Source: an uncultured Ruminiclostridium sp.
GTDB taxonomy: Bacteria > Bacillota > Clostridia > Oscillospirales > Ruminococcaceae
Direction: 5' to 3'
DNA: 64,000 nt
Assembly (NCBI GenBank): GCA_947627695.1
Contig: CANQXF010000001.1
Coordinates: 62,001-126,000, forward strand
Part shown: positions 8,141 to 16,129 of the stretch, in pieces
How the letters are laid out: the number at the start of each line of letters is the position of its first letter
Position numbering within the stretch: the stretch's first letter is position 1
Position numbers and translations under genes: made by a program
The notes under the pieces: generated by a model
The model's database searches: none
The model's input: the letters and a program-made list of their open reading frames with translations, nothing else
What the model was told of the DNA's origin: nothing

Positions 8141-8290
8141 TTTAGTTAGTGTGGTGGTTTATAAAATCCAACACATAGTTAAAAGGGATTTCTCGGTTGC
8201 AGCGGATTGCAGACCTCCCGCACCGCGGACGAAGGGAGCGTGAACCTGCAAGGAGATCTTTACCCACCCTGCTCAAAAGCGGGTTTTTAT
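8141..8290 (+). ncRNA. ssrS: Probable 6S RNA (SsrS-like)
   Basis: This noncoding stretch can fold as one long hairpin. The 5' AGTGTGGTGG pairs with CCACCCTGCT at the 3' end, leaving a large central bubble. An apical arm (TTGCAG with CTGCAA, CTCCC with GGGAG) closes it. A terminator (8266-8290: stem ACCC-GCT with AGCGGGT, then TTTTT) ends it. A closing stem, central bubble and apical stem of about 150 nt are the architecture of 6S RNA, which binds SigA RNA polymerase. Identification is by shape and remembered motifs, not a covariance-model search. Other structured RNAs remain possible. Confidence 0.6.
8266..8290 (+). terminator. Terminator of the 6S-like RNA
   Basis: Stem ACCC(T)GCT with AGCGGGT around CAAA, followed by TTTTTA. 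Its 5' half overlaps the predicted closing stem of the RNA. Confidence 0.7.
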
Positions 8291-8316
8291 TCATCATGCG
8301 ACGGCGCAGCGGTAAA

Positions 8317-8347
8317 CGGAGCTTTCTTTAGAAAGCTCCGTATTTTT
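8317..8347 (+). terminator. Second tandem hairpin terminator
   Basis: A perfect 10-bp stem CGGAGCTTTC with GAAAGCTCCG and TTTA loop, followed by TATTTTTA. Confidence 0.75.
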
Positions 8348-8409
8348 ATGCTTTTCACACAGTATAAAATGAAATATAAAAATGCAAAATAAAATAAAAA
8401 AGGTGAAAA

Positions 8410-8751
8410 ATGAAAAAACATCTTATGGGGGCAATATGCGGACTTTTAAACGGTCTTTTCGGCTCAGGCGGCGGAATAGCGGCGGTTCCAATGCTTGAAT
8501 CTTCCGGAGTAGAACCGAGAAAAAGTCACGCAACGTCCGTCGCATTTATTTTTATATTAAGCACCGCCACAACGATAAGCTATCTGCTGGGTGACAAGCT
8601 GGACTTTCATATGGCGGCGGCATACATTCCGTACGGAATTATCGGTGCAGTTATAGGAGCAATTTTTTTGAAAAAAGTACCGAATTCTGTATTAAGAAGG
8701 ATTTTCGGCGCAGTTATGCTGGCAGCTGCAATAAGAATTTTCTTGAAATGA
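8410..8751 (+). CDS. Half-size TSUP (TauE/SafE) transporter subunit A
   Basis: A 113-residue membrane protein with about three or four hydrophobic segments and the TSUP family signature FGSGGGIAAVPML near the N-terminus. Full TSUP permeases (about 250 residues) contain two such repeats; this gene encodes only the first. The second repeat is the next gene, 7 bases on. The pair probably assembles into a heteromeric anion permease, a family handling sulfite, sulfoacetate or similar organosulfur anions. AAAAGGTG lies 5 to 7 bases before the ATG. Substrate unknown. Confidence 0.87.
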   Translation: MKKHLMGAICGLLNGLFGSGGGIAAVPMLESSGVEPRKSHATSVAFIFILSTATTISYLLGDKLDFHMAAAYIPYGIIGAVIGAIFLKKVPNSVLRRIFGAVMLAAAIRIFLK

Positions 8752-8758
8752 TATAAAT

Positions 8759-9181
8759 ATGGAAATTATAATCGGATTATTATCGGGAATAGCCGCTTCA
8801 ATGGGATTTGGAGGAGGCTTCATACTTATCATTTACCTCACCGCCTTTGCAGGGGTTGAACAAATCACTGCTCAGGGAGTCAACCTTCTGTTTTTTCTTC
8901 CCACGGCGTTGGTTTCGCTTGTCATTCATCAGAAAAATAAACTTATTCAATGGAAAAAGCTTCTGTATCTTATACCGGGAGGACTGCTGGGAATAGCGGT
9001 AGGAACATGGCTTTCATCAAATATCCAGACAGACTTTCTTCAGAAACTGTTTGCTTCCCTCTTGATTTTTGTGGGTACAAAAGAAATTTTTCATAAAAAT
9101 TCGGAAAAACACTTGACAAAACAAAAACAATCAAATATAATAAAAACATTGAAATGCGATGATAGGGAAAAAAGCAGTTGA
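8759..9181 (+). CDS. Half-size TSUP (TauE/SafE) transporter subunit B
   Basis: A 140-residue membrane protein corresponding to the second TSUP repeat (signature GFGGGFILIIYL). It lies directly after the first half-transporter and is probably translated with it. After the last membrane helix comes a Lys/Asn-rich tail of about 25 residues that is unlike the family. This tail coincides with the promoter and leader of the T-box RNA (9113-9141), so its odd composition probably reflects the regulatory DNA it overlaps. The tail may be dispensable. Confidence 0.85.
   Translation: MEIIIGLLSGIAASMGFGGGFILIIYLTAFAGVEQITAQGVNLLFFLPTALVSLVIHQKNKLIQWKKLLYLIPGGLLGIAVGTWLSSNIQTDFLQKLFASLLIFVGTKEIFHKNSEKHLTKQKQSNIIKTLKCDDREKSS
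9113..9141 (+). promoter_or_regulatory. Consensus SigA promoter of the T-box/leuA unit, inside the TSUP-B gene
   Basis: TTGACA and TATAAT with a 17-base spacer, a perfect consensus match within the last codons of the TSUP-B frame. Transcription is expected from about 9148. Confidence 0.8.
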
Positions 9182-9404
9182 GTTTTTCAGAGAGCCGTTG
9201 TAAGGTGCGAAACGGTAAAACGATTCTGTTATAGCTCGCCCTTGAGCAGTCGGTTGAATTTGCAGTAGGCTTGACCGGGTTCTCCCGTTACAGAGTGACG
9301 CATTGATTGATGTGTAGCTAAGGTGAGCGCAAACGGCGCTAAGAAGAGTGGTACCGCGAGGAATTTTATCCCCGTCTCTTTATTAAGAGGCGGGGTTTAT
9401 TTTT
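9150..9404 (+). promoter_or_regulatory. T-box riboswitch, leucine-type, before leuA
   Basis: The leader has the stem I start AGAGAG (about 9190), an apical GGTGCGAAAC-like loop, and a candidate specifier CTC (Leu) at 9235-9237 followed by GCCCTTGAGC. The T-box core TGGTACCGCG is at 9349-9358, the bases that pair with the uncharged tRNA acceptor end. A terminator stem (9370-9395, CCCCG-CTCTT with AAGAG-CGGGG) and TTTATTTTT complete it. Uncharged tRNA-Leu should favour the antiterminator and switch on leuA. The specifier assignment comes from alignment with other T-boxes by eye; the T-box call itself is firm. Confidence 0.92.
9370..9404 (+). terminator. T-box attenuator terminator
   Basis: A G+C-rich stem (9370-9395) followed by TTTATTTTT; the alternative fold of the T-box antiterminator. 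Confidence 0.85.
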
Positions 9405-9456
9405 AGGGTGCAAAGGCTTTTCACCTGCATACACACAGGAAGGAAAGGGTATACAT

Positions 9457-11121
9457 ATGAAAAACACAGAAAAGTACACAAGAAATTATTTTATGCCTCC
9501 TTATCCCTGCTATAAGTGGGCGGAAAAGGAGTACATCGACAAGGCTCCGATTTGGTGCAGCGTTGACCTGCGTGATGGCAATCAAGCTCTTATAGTACCA
9601 ATGGACCTGGAAGAAAAGCTGGAATTTTTCAAATTCCTTGTTAAAATCGGCTTTAAGGAAATAGAAATAGGATTTCCCGCCGCATCTGAAACAGAATATG
9701 AATTTTGCCGTGCTTTGATTGAAAAAGACCTTATTCCTGATGATGTAACTATTCAGGTATTGACCCAGTCCCGTGAGCATATCATCAGAAAGACTTTCGA
9801 GGCATTAAAAGGTGCAAAAAATGCAGTTGTACATTTGTACAACTCTACCTCCGTTGCGCAAAGAGAACAGGTTTTCAGAAAACCGAAAGAAGAAATTATC
9901 AAAATTGCAACCGACGGCGCAAAAATGCTGTTGGATTTTGCAAAAAATACTGAGGGAAACTTCAAATTTGAATACTCCCCTGAGAGCTTTACAGGAACTG
10001 AAATGGAGTTTGCTCTGGAAATATGCAACGAAGTGCTTAAAATATGGGAGCCTACTCCTGAAAATAAGGTCATAATCAATCTTCCTGTAACAGTGGAGTT
10101 GTCAATGCCCCACGTTTATGCAAGTCAGATCGAATATATGTGCGAAAACCTTTATAAGCGGGAAAATGTTATCGTTTCTCTTCATCCGCATAACGACAGA
10201 GGCTGCGCAGTGGCTGACACGGAAATGGGACTTCTTGCAGGCGCTGACCGTGTTGAGGGAACATTGTTTGGAAACGGCGAAAGAACAGGAAATGTGGATA
10301 TTGTAACTCTCGGACTGAATATGTATTCACACGGCGTTGACCCTGAGCTTGATTTCAGCAATATCCCCCAGATAATCGATGTATATGAAAAAATGACCTG
10401 TATGAAGGTCTACGACAGGCAGCCTTATAGCGGAGCTTTGGTATTTGCCGCATTTTCAGGTTCTCATCAGGACGCTATCGCAAAGGGTATGCGCTGGAGA
10501 GAGGAAAAGGATGTTCCCCACTGGACAGTTCCCTATCTTCCTATTGACCCAAAAGATATAGGACGTCAGTATGACGGAGACGTTATAAGGATCAACAGCC
10601 AAAGCGGAAAAGGCGGTATCGGTTACCTTCTGCAAAAGAAATTCGGTATTGACCTGCCGCCTAAATTCAGAGAAACGGTGGGTTATGCCGTCAAGGACAT
10701 TTCCGACAAGCTGCATAAAGAGCTTATGCCCGATGAAATTTATGAGGCTTTCAACGAAAAATTCGTCAATGTTGAAAGCAAGATAAAATACAAGGAAGTA
10801 CATTTTGTCCAAGGCGAAGAAATCGAGGCAAAGCTCACGATTATACAAAACGGTCAGGAAAGAACGATCACCGGTTCAGGCAACGGCAGACTTGACGCTG
10901 TAAGCGACGCACTTAGAAAATGCCTTAATTTGAAATTTGTACTTTGTTCATACAGCGAGCACGCTCTGAACACGGGTTCAAAATCAAAAGCGATAACTTA
11001 TGTTGAGATATCTGATAAAGACGGCGTCATAACCTGGGGTGCAGGAGTACACAGCGACATAATCACATCATCGGTAAGAGGTCTGCTCAGCGCACTTAAC
11101 CTTAGCGAAATTATAAAATAA
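9457..11121 (+). CDS. leuA: 2-isopropylmalate synthase, class II (LeuA2)
   Basis: A 554-residue enzyme that condenses acetyl-CoA and 2-ketoisovalerate, the committed step of leucine synthesis. The N-terminal PPYPCYKWAEKEY and WCSVDLRDGNQAL mark the fungal/actinobacterial-type LeuA subfamily. HPHNDRGCAVAD supplies the metal-binding histidines and GNGERTGNVD the glycine-rich loop. A C-terminal domain of about 140 residues (from about residue 415) is the leucine-feedback LeuA dimer domain. The ATG follows AGGAAAGG by about 9 bases. Control by the leucine T-box just upstream fits the function. No leuBCD genes are adjacent. Confidence 0.96.
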   Translation: MKNTEKYTRNYFMPPYPCYKWAEKEYIDKAPIWCSVDLRDGNQALIVPMDLEEKLEFFKFLVKIGFKEIEIGFPAASETEYEFCRALIEKDLIPDDVTIQVLTQSREHIIRKTFEALKGAKNAVVHLYNSTSVAQREQVFRKPKEEIIKIATDGAKMLLDFAKNTEGNFKFEYSPESFTGTEMEFALEICNEVLKIWEPTPENKVIINLPVTVELSMPHVYASQIEYMCENLYKRENVIVSLHPHNDRGCAVADTEMGLLAGADRVEGTLFGNGERTGNVDIVTLGLNMYSHGVDPELDFSNIPQIIDVYEKMTCMKVYDRQPYSGALVFAAFSGSHQDAIAKGMRWREEKDVPHWTVPYLPIDPKDIGRQYDGDVIRINSQSGKGGIGYLLQKKFGIDLPPKFRETVGYAVKDISDKLHKELMPDEIYEAFNEKFVNVESKIKYKEVHFVQGEEIEAKLTIIQNGQERTITGSGNGRLDAVSDALRKCLNLKFVLCSYSEHALNTGSKSKAITYVEISDKDGVITWGAGVHSDIITSSVRGLLSALNLSEIIK

Positions 11122-11126
11122 ATTTA

Positions 11127-11160
11127 AACGCCTGCGTAAAAAGCAGGCGTTTTGCTTTTT
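11127..11160 (+). terminator. Terminator of leuA
   Basis: A 9-bp stem AACGCCTGC with GCAGGCGTT, followed by TTGCTTTTTT. Confidence 0.85.
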
Positions 11161-11206
11161 TCACCTTTTTATTAAACAGGAATATAATAAATAAAGAGGT
11201 GATCTT

Positions 11207-11776
11207 ATGTATAACTGTGATTTAAGCTGCAATACAAAAAAATATTTAGATGAATACAGCTGCATACTTAATCAAATGATAAACGGAATAAGTAATGCCA
11301 GACTCACAAACAGCATTTCTCATAACTTTATCGTTCAAATGATACCGCACCATGAAGCGGCTATACAGATGTCAAAAAATCTTCTTAATTATACAACAAA
11401 TTTGGCATTACAAAATATTGCAAATAACATCATAAGTGAACAGACAAGAAGCATAGAAAGAATGAGAATAATACTTTGCTGCTGCGCTCAGGAACGCAAT
11501 TCAAGACAGTGCTTATGCAAATACAAGGCGAAAACAGACGAAATATTAAAAACTATGTTTTCTCAGATGAGTTGTGCGGAGAGCACAAATAATATCGACT
11601 GCAATTTTATCAGAGAAATGATACCTCATCATATGGGTGCAGTAAGATTGTGTGAAAATGCTCTTCAATACGACATATGCAGTGAGCTTACACCTATACT
11701 GAAAAACATAATTTCTTCTCAAAAAAGAGGAATTATGCAAATGAAACAGCTTTACAGTCAATTGTGCTGCAAATGA
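11207..11776 (+). CDS. Tandem DUF305-like, Cys-rich protein
   Basis: A 189-residue cytoplasmic protein built from two similar helical repeats, each with the DUF305-type signature F-I-x2-MIPHH followed by a helix rich in Met and Ala (repeat 1 about residues 40-90, repeat 2 about 135-185). DUF305 proteins have a ferritin-like fold and often accompany copper or metal-resistance genes. This copy has no signal peptide and has about a dozen Cys, including a CCC run, spread between and around the repeats. It has its own ribosome site (AAAGAGGTG) and terminator. Metal binding is an inference from the paired His and Cys. Confidence 0.8.
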   Translation: MYNCDLSCNTKKYLDEYSCILNQMINGISNARLTNSISHNFIVQMIPHHEAAIQMSKNLLNYTTNLALQNIANNIISEQTRSIERMRIILCCCAQERNSRQCLCKYKAKTDEILKTMFSQMSCAESTNNIDCNFIREMIPHHMGAVRLCENALQYDICSELTPILKNIISSQKRGIMQMKQLYSQLCCK

Positions 11777-11807
11777 AAAAATCCCTCCTGTATAGGAGGG
11801 ATTTTTT
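11777..11807. terminator. Bidirectional terminator
   Basis: AAAATCCCTCCT with its complement around GTAT, flanked by A and T runs on both sides, so it can end both the DUF305 gene and the convergent zinc-ribbon gene. Confidence 0.85.
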
Positions 11808-12396
11808 ACCAATTGATAATCTTTTCACTATTTTTCTCGATCACAAAAATATCCTTGTAAACCAGAAGATGTACTTCCTGATTAATGGTAATACTCTTTT
11901 CTGTACTGCCAAGCTGGTACATTATAAACCGTTTTCCCTGAGGCGTATCCACCAAGATCTTTGCCACTTGCGCAGGCCGTCCGTTGATCCGCACCTTGTC
12001 GTCAGCATAACCGTAAAACATTCCTGTGATATGTTTTCCCTTTCTTTTCAGAGTTATGTATCTTATAACATTCTTTAAAACTGTTACAGTCGCAGCTATA
12101 CCAATCAGGAAGAATGGTATGAACATCAATATAATAAGCGGCGTTGCACCATCTTCGGCCATACCCGAAATTGCAATTGTCAACATTACTATTCCTGCTA
12201 TTGTAAACATTACGGCAAATATCAACGGGAACGCAGTTGTCCAAAATCCCAGCGCAGCTTCTTTACAATCAATTACAGGGTATTCCATATATGCTTCGCT
12301 TGTTTTTATGTTTGTAACACTGCCGCAATATGGACATATTTCAGATGTGACCGCTGCTCCGCAGTTGGAGCAAGTATATTCTTTTGATTTTTCCAT
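11806..12396 (-). CDS. Zinc-ribbon membrane protein of unknown function
   Basis: A 196-residue protein. The N-terminus holds a zinc ribbon, CSNCGA and CPYCGS (about residues 9-26). Two hydrophobic helices follow (about 53-78 and 85-110), then a soluble C-terminal domain of about 85 residues. It resembles the many uncharacterised zinc-ribbon membrane proteins of Clostridia. The stop lies just inside the bidirectional terminator. The DUF3784 gene is 46 bases upstream on the same strand and may be co-transcribed. No enzymatic motif is visible. Confidence 0.75.
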   Translation of the reverse strand: MEKSKEYTCSNCGAAVTSEICPYCGSVTNIKTSEAYMEYPVIDCKEAALGFWTTAFPLIFAVMFTIAGIVMLTIAISGMAEDGATPLIILMFIPFFLIGIAATVTVLKNVIRYITLKRKGKHITGMFYGYADDKVRINGRPAQVAKILVDTPQGKRFIMYQLGSTEKSITINQEVHLLVYKDIFVIEKNSEKIINW

Positions 12397-12442
12397 ACGC
12401 TTACCCTTTACATAAAAATATACGCTTAATTATCTGCAATTT

Positions 12443-12778
12443 TCATTTAGAACTAAACCATGAACCGTTATATGTTTTTTGCGCCTTGTTTCCGATTATA
12501 AAGCAAACTATAAAACCTATACCGAACAATAACCATCCTAACCAAGTATGAAATATGAAATCTATTATTCCAACAGGAAAAATGCAAGCGCCCAAAATTA
12601 TCAAAGCAATTCCCCACAATGAGGTATATGCCTTAATGTCCTGCGGTTTTACGTTTATATGGTGATAATTATGTATCAATTGTATTTTTTGTTTTTTCCA
12701 CAAAAGGAAACCAAGTATAATAAATATGATACCTATTGGTAATGTAATTATTGTTTCAATTATCCCTGCTATATACAT
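12443..12778 (-). CDS. DUF3784-like small membrane protein
   Basis: A 111-residue protein with three hydrophobic helices (about residues 4-27, 53-75, 78-97) and a central polar segment, the pattern of DUF3784 membrane proteins. GGAGGT lies 6 bases before the ATG at 12778. A possible promoter, TTACAG and TAGTAT with 17 bases between, lies about 20-50 bases farther upstream on the minus strand. Function unknown. It precedes the zinc-ribbon membrane gene and the two probably form a unit. Confidence 0.7.
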   Translation of the reverse strand: MYIAGIIETIITLPIGIIFIILGFLLWKKQKIQLIHNYHHINVKPQDIKAYTSLWGIALIILGACIFPVGIIDFIFHTWLGWLLFGIGFIVCFIIGNKAQKTYNGSWFSSK

Positions 12779-13199
12779 TTCTGGACCTCCACTGATAAAA
12801 TCGGATTTAGGACGATACTATACAACTTTTAAAGTCGCTGTAAGAATACTTAATGGTCATTTACCTGTTTTTGACATTAGTATTACATACTCCACAGGTG
12901 TAAAAATATTTCACAACTGCTTGATAAAATCTCACTTTTTTGCTATAATATCCAACAAGACAAGCCCTATTTCGTTATGTAATTTTTTTAGTTATTATAG
13001 CTGACACTGCACCAGAAAGCATGCGAACAGCGCTGTTCAATTTATAATACGCCAAATCATAATCCTGGAAAACATCAGACATATTCCAATTAATGTATCT
13101 GACTTTTGTACTGTGCAGAGAAGACATTATTCCATTTGAATATGGTGCTTTTCTTCAATCATACAGATGGATATACAACTTTAAAGGGAGGACAACATA
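12779..13199. other. Intergenic region between DUF3784 and the restriction gene
   Basis: It contains the start region of the DUF3784 gene, a plus-strand promoter (12921-12949) and then a leader of about 240 bases before the nuclease gene. On the minus strand an open 50-codon frame starts at an ATG at 13127 and stops at 12975-12977. It lacks a ribosome site and looks like a remnant. No leader fold or controller gene was recognised. Confidence 0.4.
12921..12949 (+). promoter_or_regulatory. SigA-type promoter for the restriction nuclease
   Basis: TTGATA and TATAAT with a 17-base spacer; implies a roughly 240-base untranslated leader. Confidence 0.6.
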
Positions 13200-14459
13200 A
13201 TGACATTAAAAGAGTATTTTGTAGAAAATATTAAAACCGGAAGAATTGGAGAAATTGGGCAAAAAGCGATTGCCTACTATAATGTCCCAAAAGTTGAAGA
13301 TTTATCAGCACAACAAAAGTTGGATTCTTTATGCACTGCCGCAGATGTGTCCTCTGCATTATTAGATGAAATCATTTCCTCCAATTCTCCTGTACTGCGC
13401 ACTGTAAAAGGACATGCCTTTGAAATAGTATTTAGTAAAATCATGAATATCAATGGCATAGTCTGTGACGACATCGGCGGCGACGGAGATGTTGACCTTA
13501 AAGTTAATGGAAATACGCTCCAATGCAAAACACCATATGTCGCTGGCTGTGATGCAACAACTGTTTCATATAAAACTCATAAGACGCATGGTGCAAAATC
13601 CGAATTAGAATCAATGAACTATTACCACCAAGTCTCCGATTTCGCAGATTATCTGGTAGGTTTGGTTTCGTACGAACCCTTCCAGGTATTAATTGTTCCC
13701 AAGAATGATCTTCCTCGCGTGCCTTATTCTAATGTTCACATTGCTAGCCCAATGTATTTACCAATCAATGGATCTTATCTAAATGCATTTGACAAAATAG
13801 GAATTACCAAAAAACTCTCTATTCCATCGACAATTACAACGCCTTCAGCATCTGAGCTACTGCCCAAATCAGCTAAGGCCATGGAATTAAAAAGTGAATA
13901 CATATTGGAGGCCATTTTCAGAATAGAAAATTTCCGAATTTGGGATATGAATATGCGTGGATTTATCCGAGAAGCTATCTTAAACCAAGTGTTCGCCGAT
14001 AATCGGATCAAAGTTTATGATCCCACAAAGCTCGGTCTTGAACGCGCAGATAAAGCTGACCTGGTTCTAAAGGATAAGCAAAATAGAAATGTACGTTTTC
14101 AAATTAAAGGATTAACATATAAGAGTTGTGTATTCAATGGTACTGATTCAATAATTGACTGTGAAACTCAACTCTCGCGTGGACGTATTAACGATCACGC
14201 TACCCAAAGCCGTCTATACATGACTACCGATTTTGAATATGTGATAATAGCCATAGACCCTGCTTACTCAAATCAGTTTAGTCGTGAATGCTACAAAAAG
14301 AATGACTACAACTGGCATTTTTACTGTGTTCCTACAGCAGATCTGAGAAAACATCCAGGCTATCCAAGACGAGTATTTTCTCATCAACGCCTAAAATATA
14401 CCGCACTCCAAAAATATCTTATTGATAGCGAGTGGATTGGACTATGGCCTAAATTCTAA
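13200..14459 (+). CDS. Putative type II restriction endonuclease with two PD-QxK cores
   Basis: A 419-residue protein next to two adenine methylases. I see two separate nuclease-like motif sets. The first has E75 (GHAFE), D97/D99 (GDVDLKV) and Q108-C-K110. The second has E258 (GFIREAI), D287 (KADLVL) and Q301-I-K303. Both fit the E...D-QxK variant of the PD-(D/E)xK fold. Paired cores with paired methylases suggest an asymmetric target, each core cutting one strand. GGGAGGA precedes the ATG by 8 bases. It converges on the methylase genes with a 7-base gap. The recognition sequence cannot be read from sequence alone; the nuclease role is inferred from motifs and context. Confidence 0.75.
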   Translation: MTLKEYFVENIKTGRIGEIGQKAIAYYNVPKVEDLSAQQKLDSLCTAADVSSALLDEIISSNSPVLRTVKGHAFEIVFSKIMNINGIVCDDIGGDGDVDLKVNGNTLQCKTPYVAGCDATTVSYKTHKTHGAKSELESMNYYHQVSDFADYLVGLVSYEPFQVLIVPKNDLPRVPYSNVHIASPMYLPINGSYLNAFDKIGITKKLSIPSTITTPSASELLPKSAKAMELKSEYILEAIFRIENFRIWDMNMRGFIREAILNQVFADNRIKVYDPTKLGLERADKADLVLKDKQNRNVRFQIKGLTYKSCVFNGTDSIIDCETQLSRGRINDHATQSRLYMTTDFEYVIIAIDPAYSNQFSRECYKKNDYNWHFYCVPTADLRKHPGYPRRVFSHQRLKYTALQKYLIDSEWIGLWPKF

Positions 14460-14466
14460 CTGCTCA

Positions 14467-15300
14467 TTACTTCGATTCAGCTTCGTAGTTTGTAATAATT
14501 AACTCCTTTCCTATCATCCGCTTTCTCTGGCTATTAACCGTATTATACTGCCAGCTTGCATCATAGATTTTCGCCCACTTGTAAAACTCACGAATCTCAG
14601 GGCAATCATCGTAGGATAAGCAAAAAAGGTATTTTGTTTTCTTTAGGGCATCACTAAGTCGTTTATGGTCTTCCTCCTTAAACGGCTTAGTGTATGCCCT
14701 TTTTGTATCTGTATGATAATATGGCGGGTCAAGATACATCATCACAGTTTTCCCTCTAGCTGGCATTTCAAGTATTTCTGCAAAATCAAGTGAGTACATA
14801 TCAACGTCATGAAGCTTGGGAGTTGCCTTTCTAATAAAGTTTCCCCAGTTCTGAGGTGGGGAGCTCTTTCCGTCTTTGTATCCCCACGCAGGACTGTTAA
14901 TGATCCCACAATATGACGTTCTGTTTAAGTAATAAGTCTTAAATACTTTATCCAGTTCTGTAATCGGTTCAAAATCCTTTATTTCTTGATGACGTTCTCT
15001 ATTGGCGACCTCTTTATCCAAGAGTTTTATCAATGCTTCTGCCTGATCCTCATCTTTTATCCATCTGTAAAAATCCATAATGTCGGATTCCAGATCGTTT
15101 ATGATGTTATATTTAACTTTTTGTTTTGCAAAGAAAATCGCACCGCCGCCAAAAAAAGGTTCCCTAAATTCATCGTGCTCAACACATTGTATATACGGCA
15201 TAATGTGTTTCAAAGCATAAAACTTTCCTCCGGGATACCGAAGCGGAGATTTTATAGCATCTCCGGATTTAACATAGTCATTTATTAAATACTTAGTCAT
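14467..15300 (-). CDS. Dam-family DNA adenine methyltransferase M1
   Basis: A 277-residue D12-class (alpha group) N6-adenine methyltransferase. The N-terminal LRYPGGKFYALKHI contributes to the S-adenosylmethionine site together with REPFFGGGAIFF. The catalytic DPPY motif is at about residues 188-191 (YLDPPYYHTD). The target-recognition segment lies between. It is about the size of DpnM/Dam. It follows M2 by 16 bases on the minus strand and converges with the nuclease gene. Together the two methylases likely protect the two strands of an asymmetric site. Confidence 0.92.
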   Translation of the reverse strand: MTKYLINDYVKSGDAIKSPLRYPGGKFYALKHIMPYIQCVEHDEFREPFFGGGAIFFAKQKVKYNIINDLESDIMDFYRWIKDEDQAEALIKLLDKEVANRERHQEIKDFEPITELDKVFKTYYLNRTSYCGIINSPAWGYKDGKSSPPQNWGNFIRKATPKLHDVDMYSLDFAEILEMPARGKTVMMYLDPPYYHTDTKRAYTKPFKEEDHKRLSDALKKTKYLFCLSYDDCPEIREFYKWAKIYDASWQYNTVNSQRKRMIGKELIITNYEAESK

Positions 15301-15316
15301 CGTTTCTACCTATGAT

Positions 15317-16129
15317 TTAGTCAATTGTCATTTGTTGTGGCATATCATAGTTGGTTATTATCAATTCAAATCCCAACTGACGATTTCCTCCCTTTACAGC
15401 AGAATTATCAACTCTATAAACAAAATTAGTGCTATATATATTAGCCCAGCTGTAAAGTTTACGAATCTCAGGGCAATCATCATATGTCAGAAAAAATTTG
15501 TGCTTAGTTTTTTTCAGACACTCTGCCAATCGAATATGGTCTTCCGGATCAAATCCACAACGATAATGTTTGTGTTTTGGCGGCAAATAATATGGTGGGT
15601 CAACATAGATTAGTACATTTTCCCCTTCTGCATTTATCACCTCACTGAAATCCAAATTGGACAGCTTTGTATCTTCAAGATACTCTCCACAGGGTATTAT
15701 TCTTTCCTTCCATCTTTCTGGAGGTAAACTTCTCTTTGGTCTATATCCCCATGCTGCAGACACGAGCTTTCCACTAAATGATGTGCGATTCAAATAGTAG
15801 TATCTGCGTGCCGTTTCATATTCATTATTAGGTATACTATCAAATACTTCTCTCCAGCGTTCTTTATTTGCAACTTCACTCTCAAAATCAGCAACAAGTT
15901 TCTTTCGTCCAATAGGATCCTGCATTACTTTATAGCAAGTGATAAGCTCCTCATCAAGGTCATTCAGCCAATTTATACTCGCTTTCGGCTTGTGAAAGAA
16001 AACCGTTGCACCACCTGCAAACGGCTCTCTATATTCATCATGCTCTACAGCACTCCAAAATGGCTCTAAAATGTCCATTGCATAAAATTTTCCGCCCGGA
16101 TATCTGAATGGTAATGGTATTTTTTTCAT
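15317..16129 (-). CDS. Dam-family DNA adenine methyltransferase M2
   Basis: A 270-residue D12-class methyltransferase paralogous to its neighbour: FRYPGGKFYAMDIL, YREPFAGGATVFF and the catalytic VDPPYYLPP. The central region differs from M1, consistent with a different recognition half. The ATG overlaps by one base (TAATG) the stop of a broken XRE-regulator gene, so it was translationally coupled to that gene. With that upstream gene now interrupted, its translation may rely on the AAGGAAG sequence shortly upstream. Confidence 0.92.
   Translation of the reverse strand: MKKIPLPFRYPGGKFYAMDILEPFWSAVEHDEYREPFAGGATVFFHKPKASINWLNDLDEELITCYKVMQDPIGRKKLVADFESEVANKERWREVFDSIPNNEYETARRYYYLNRTSFSGKLVSAAWGYRPKRSLPPERWKERIIPCGEYLEDTKLSNLDFSEVINAEGENVLIYVDPPYYLPPKHKHYRCGFDPEDHIRLAECLKKTKHKFFLTYDDCPEIRKLYSWANIYSTNFVYRVDNSAVKGGNRQLGFELIITNYDMPQQMTID

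Noticed and set aside
12975-13127. 50-codon minus-strand frame in the leader of the restriction gene
   Set aside because: No ribosome site or known motif; it overlaps the nuclease leader, so it is only mentioned in the gap entry.
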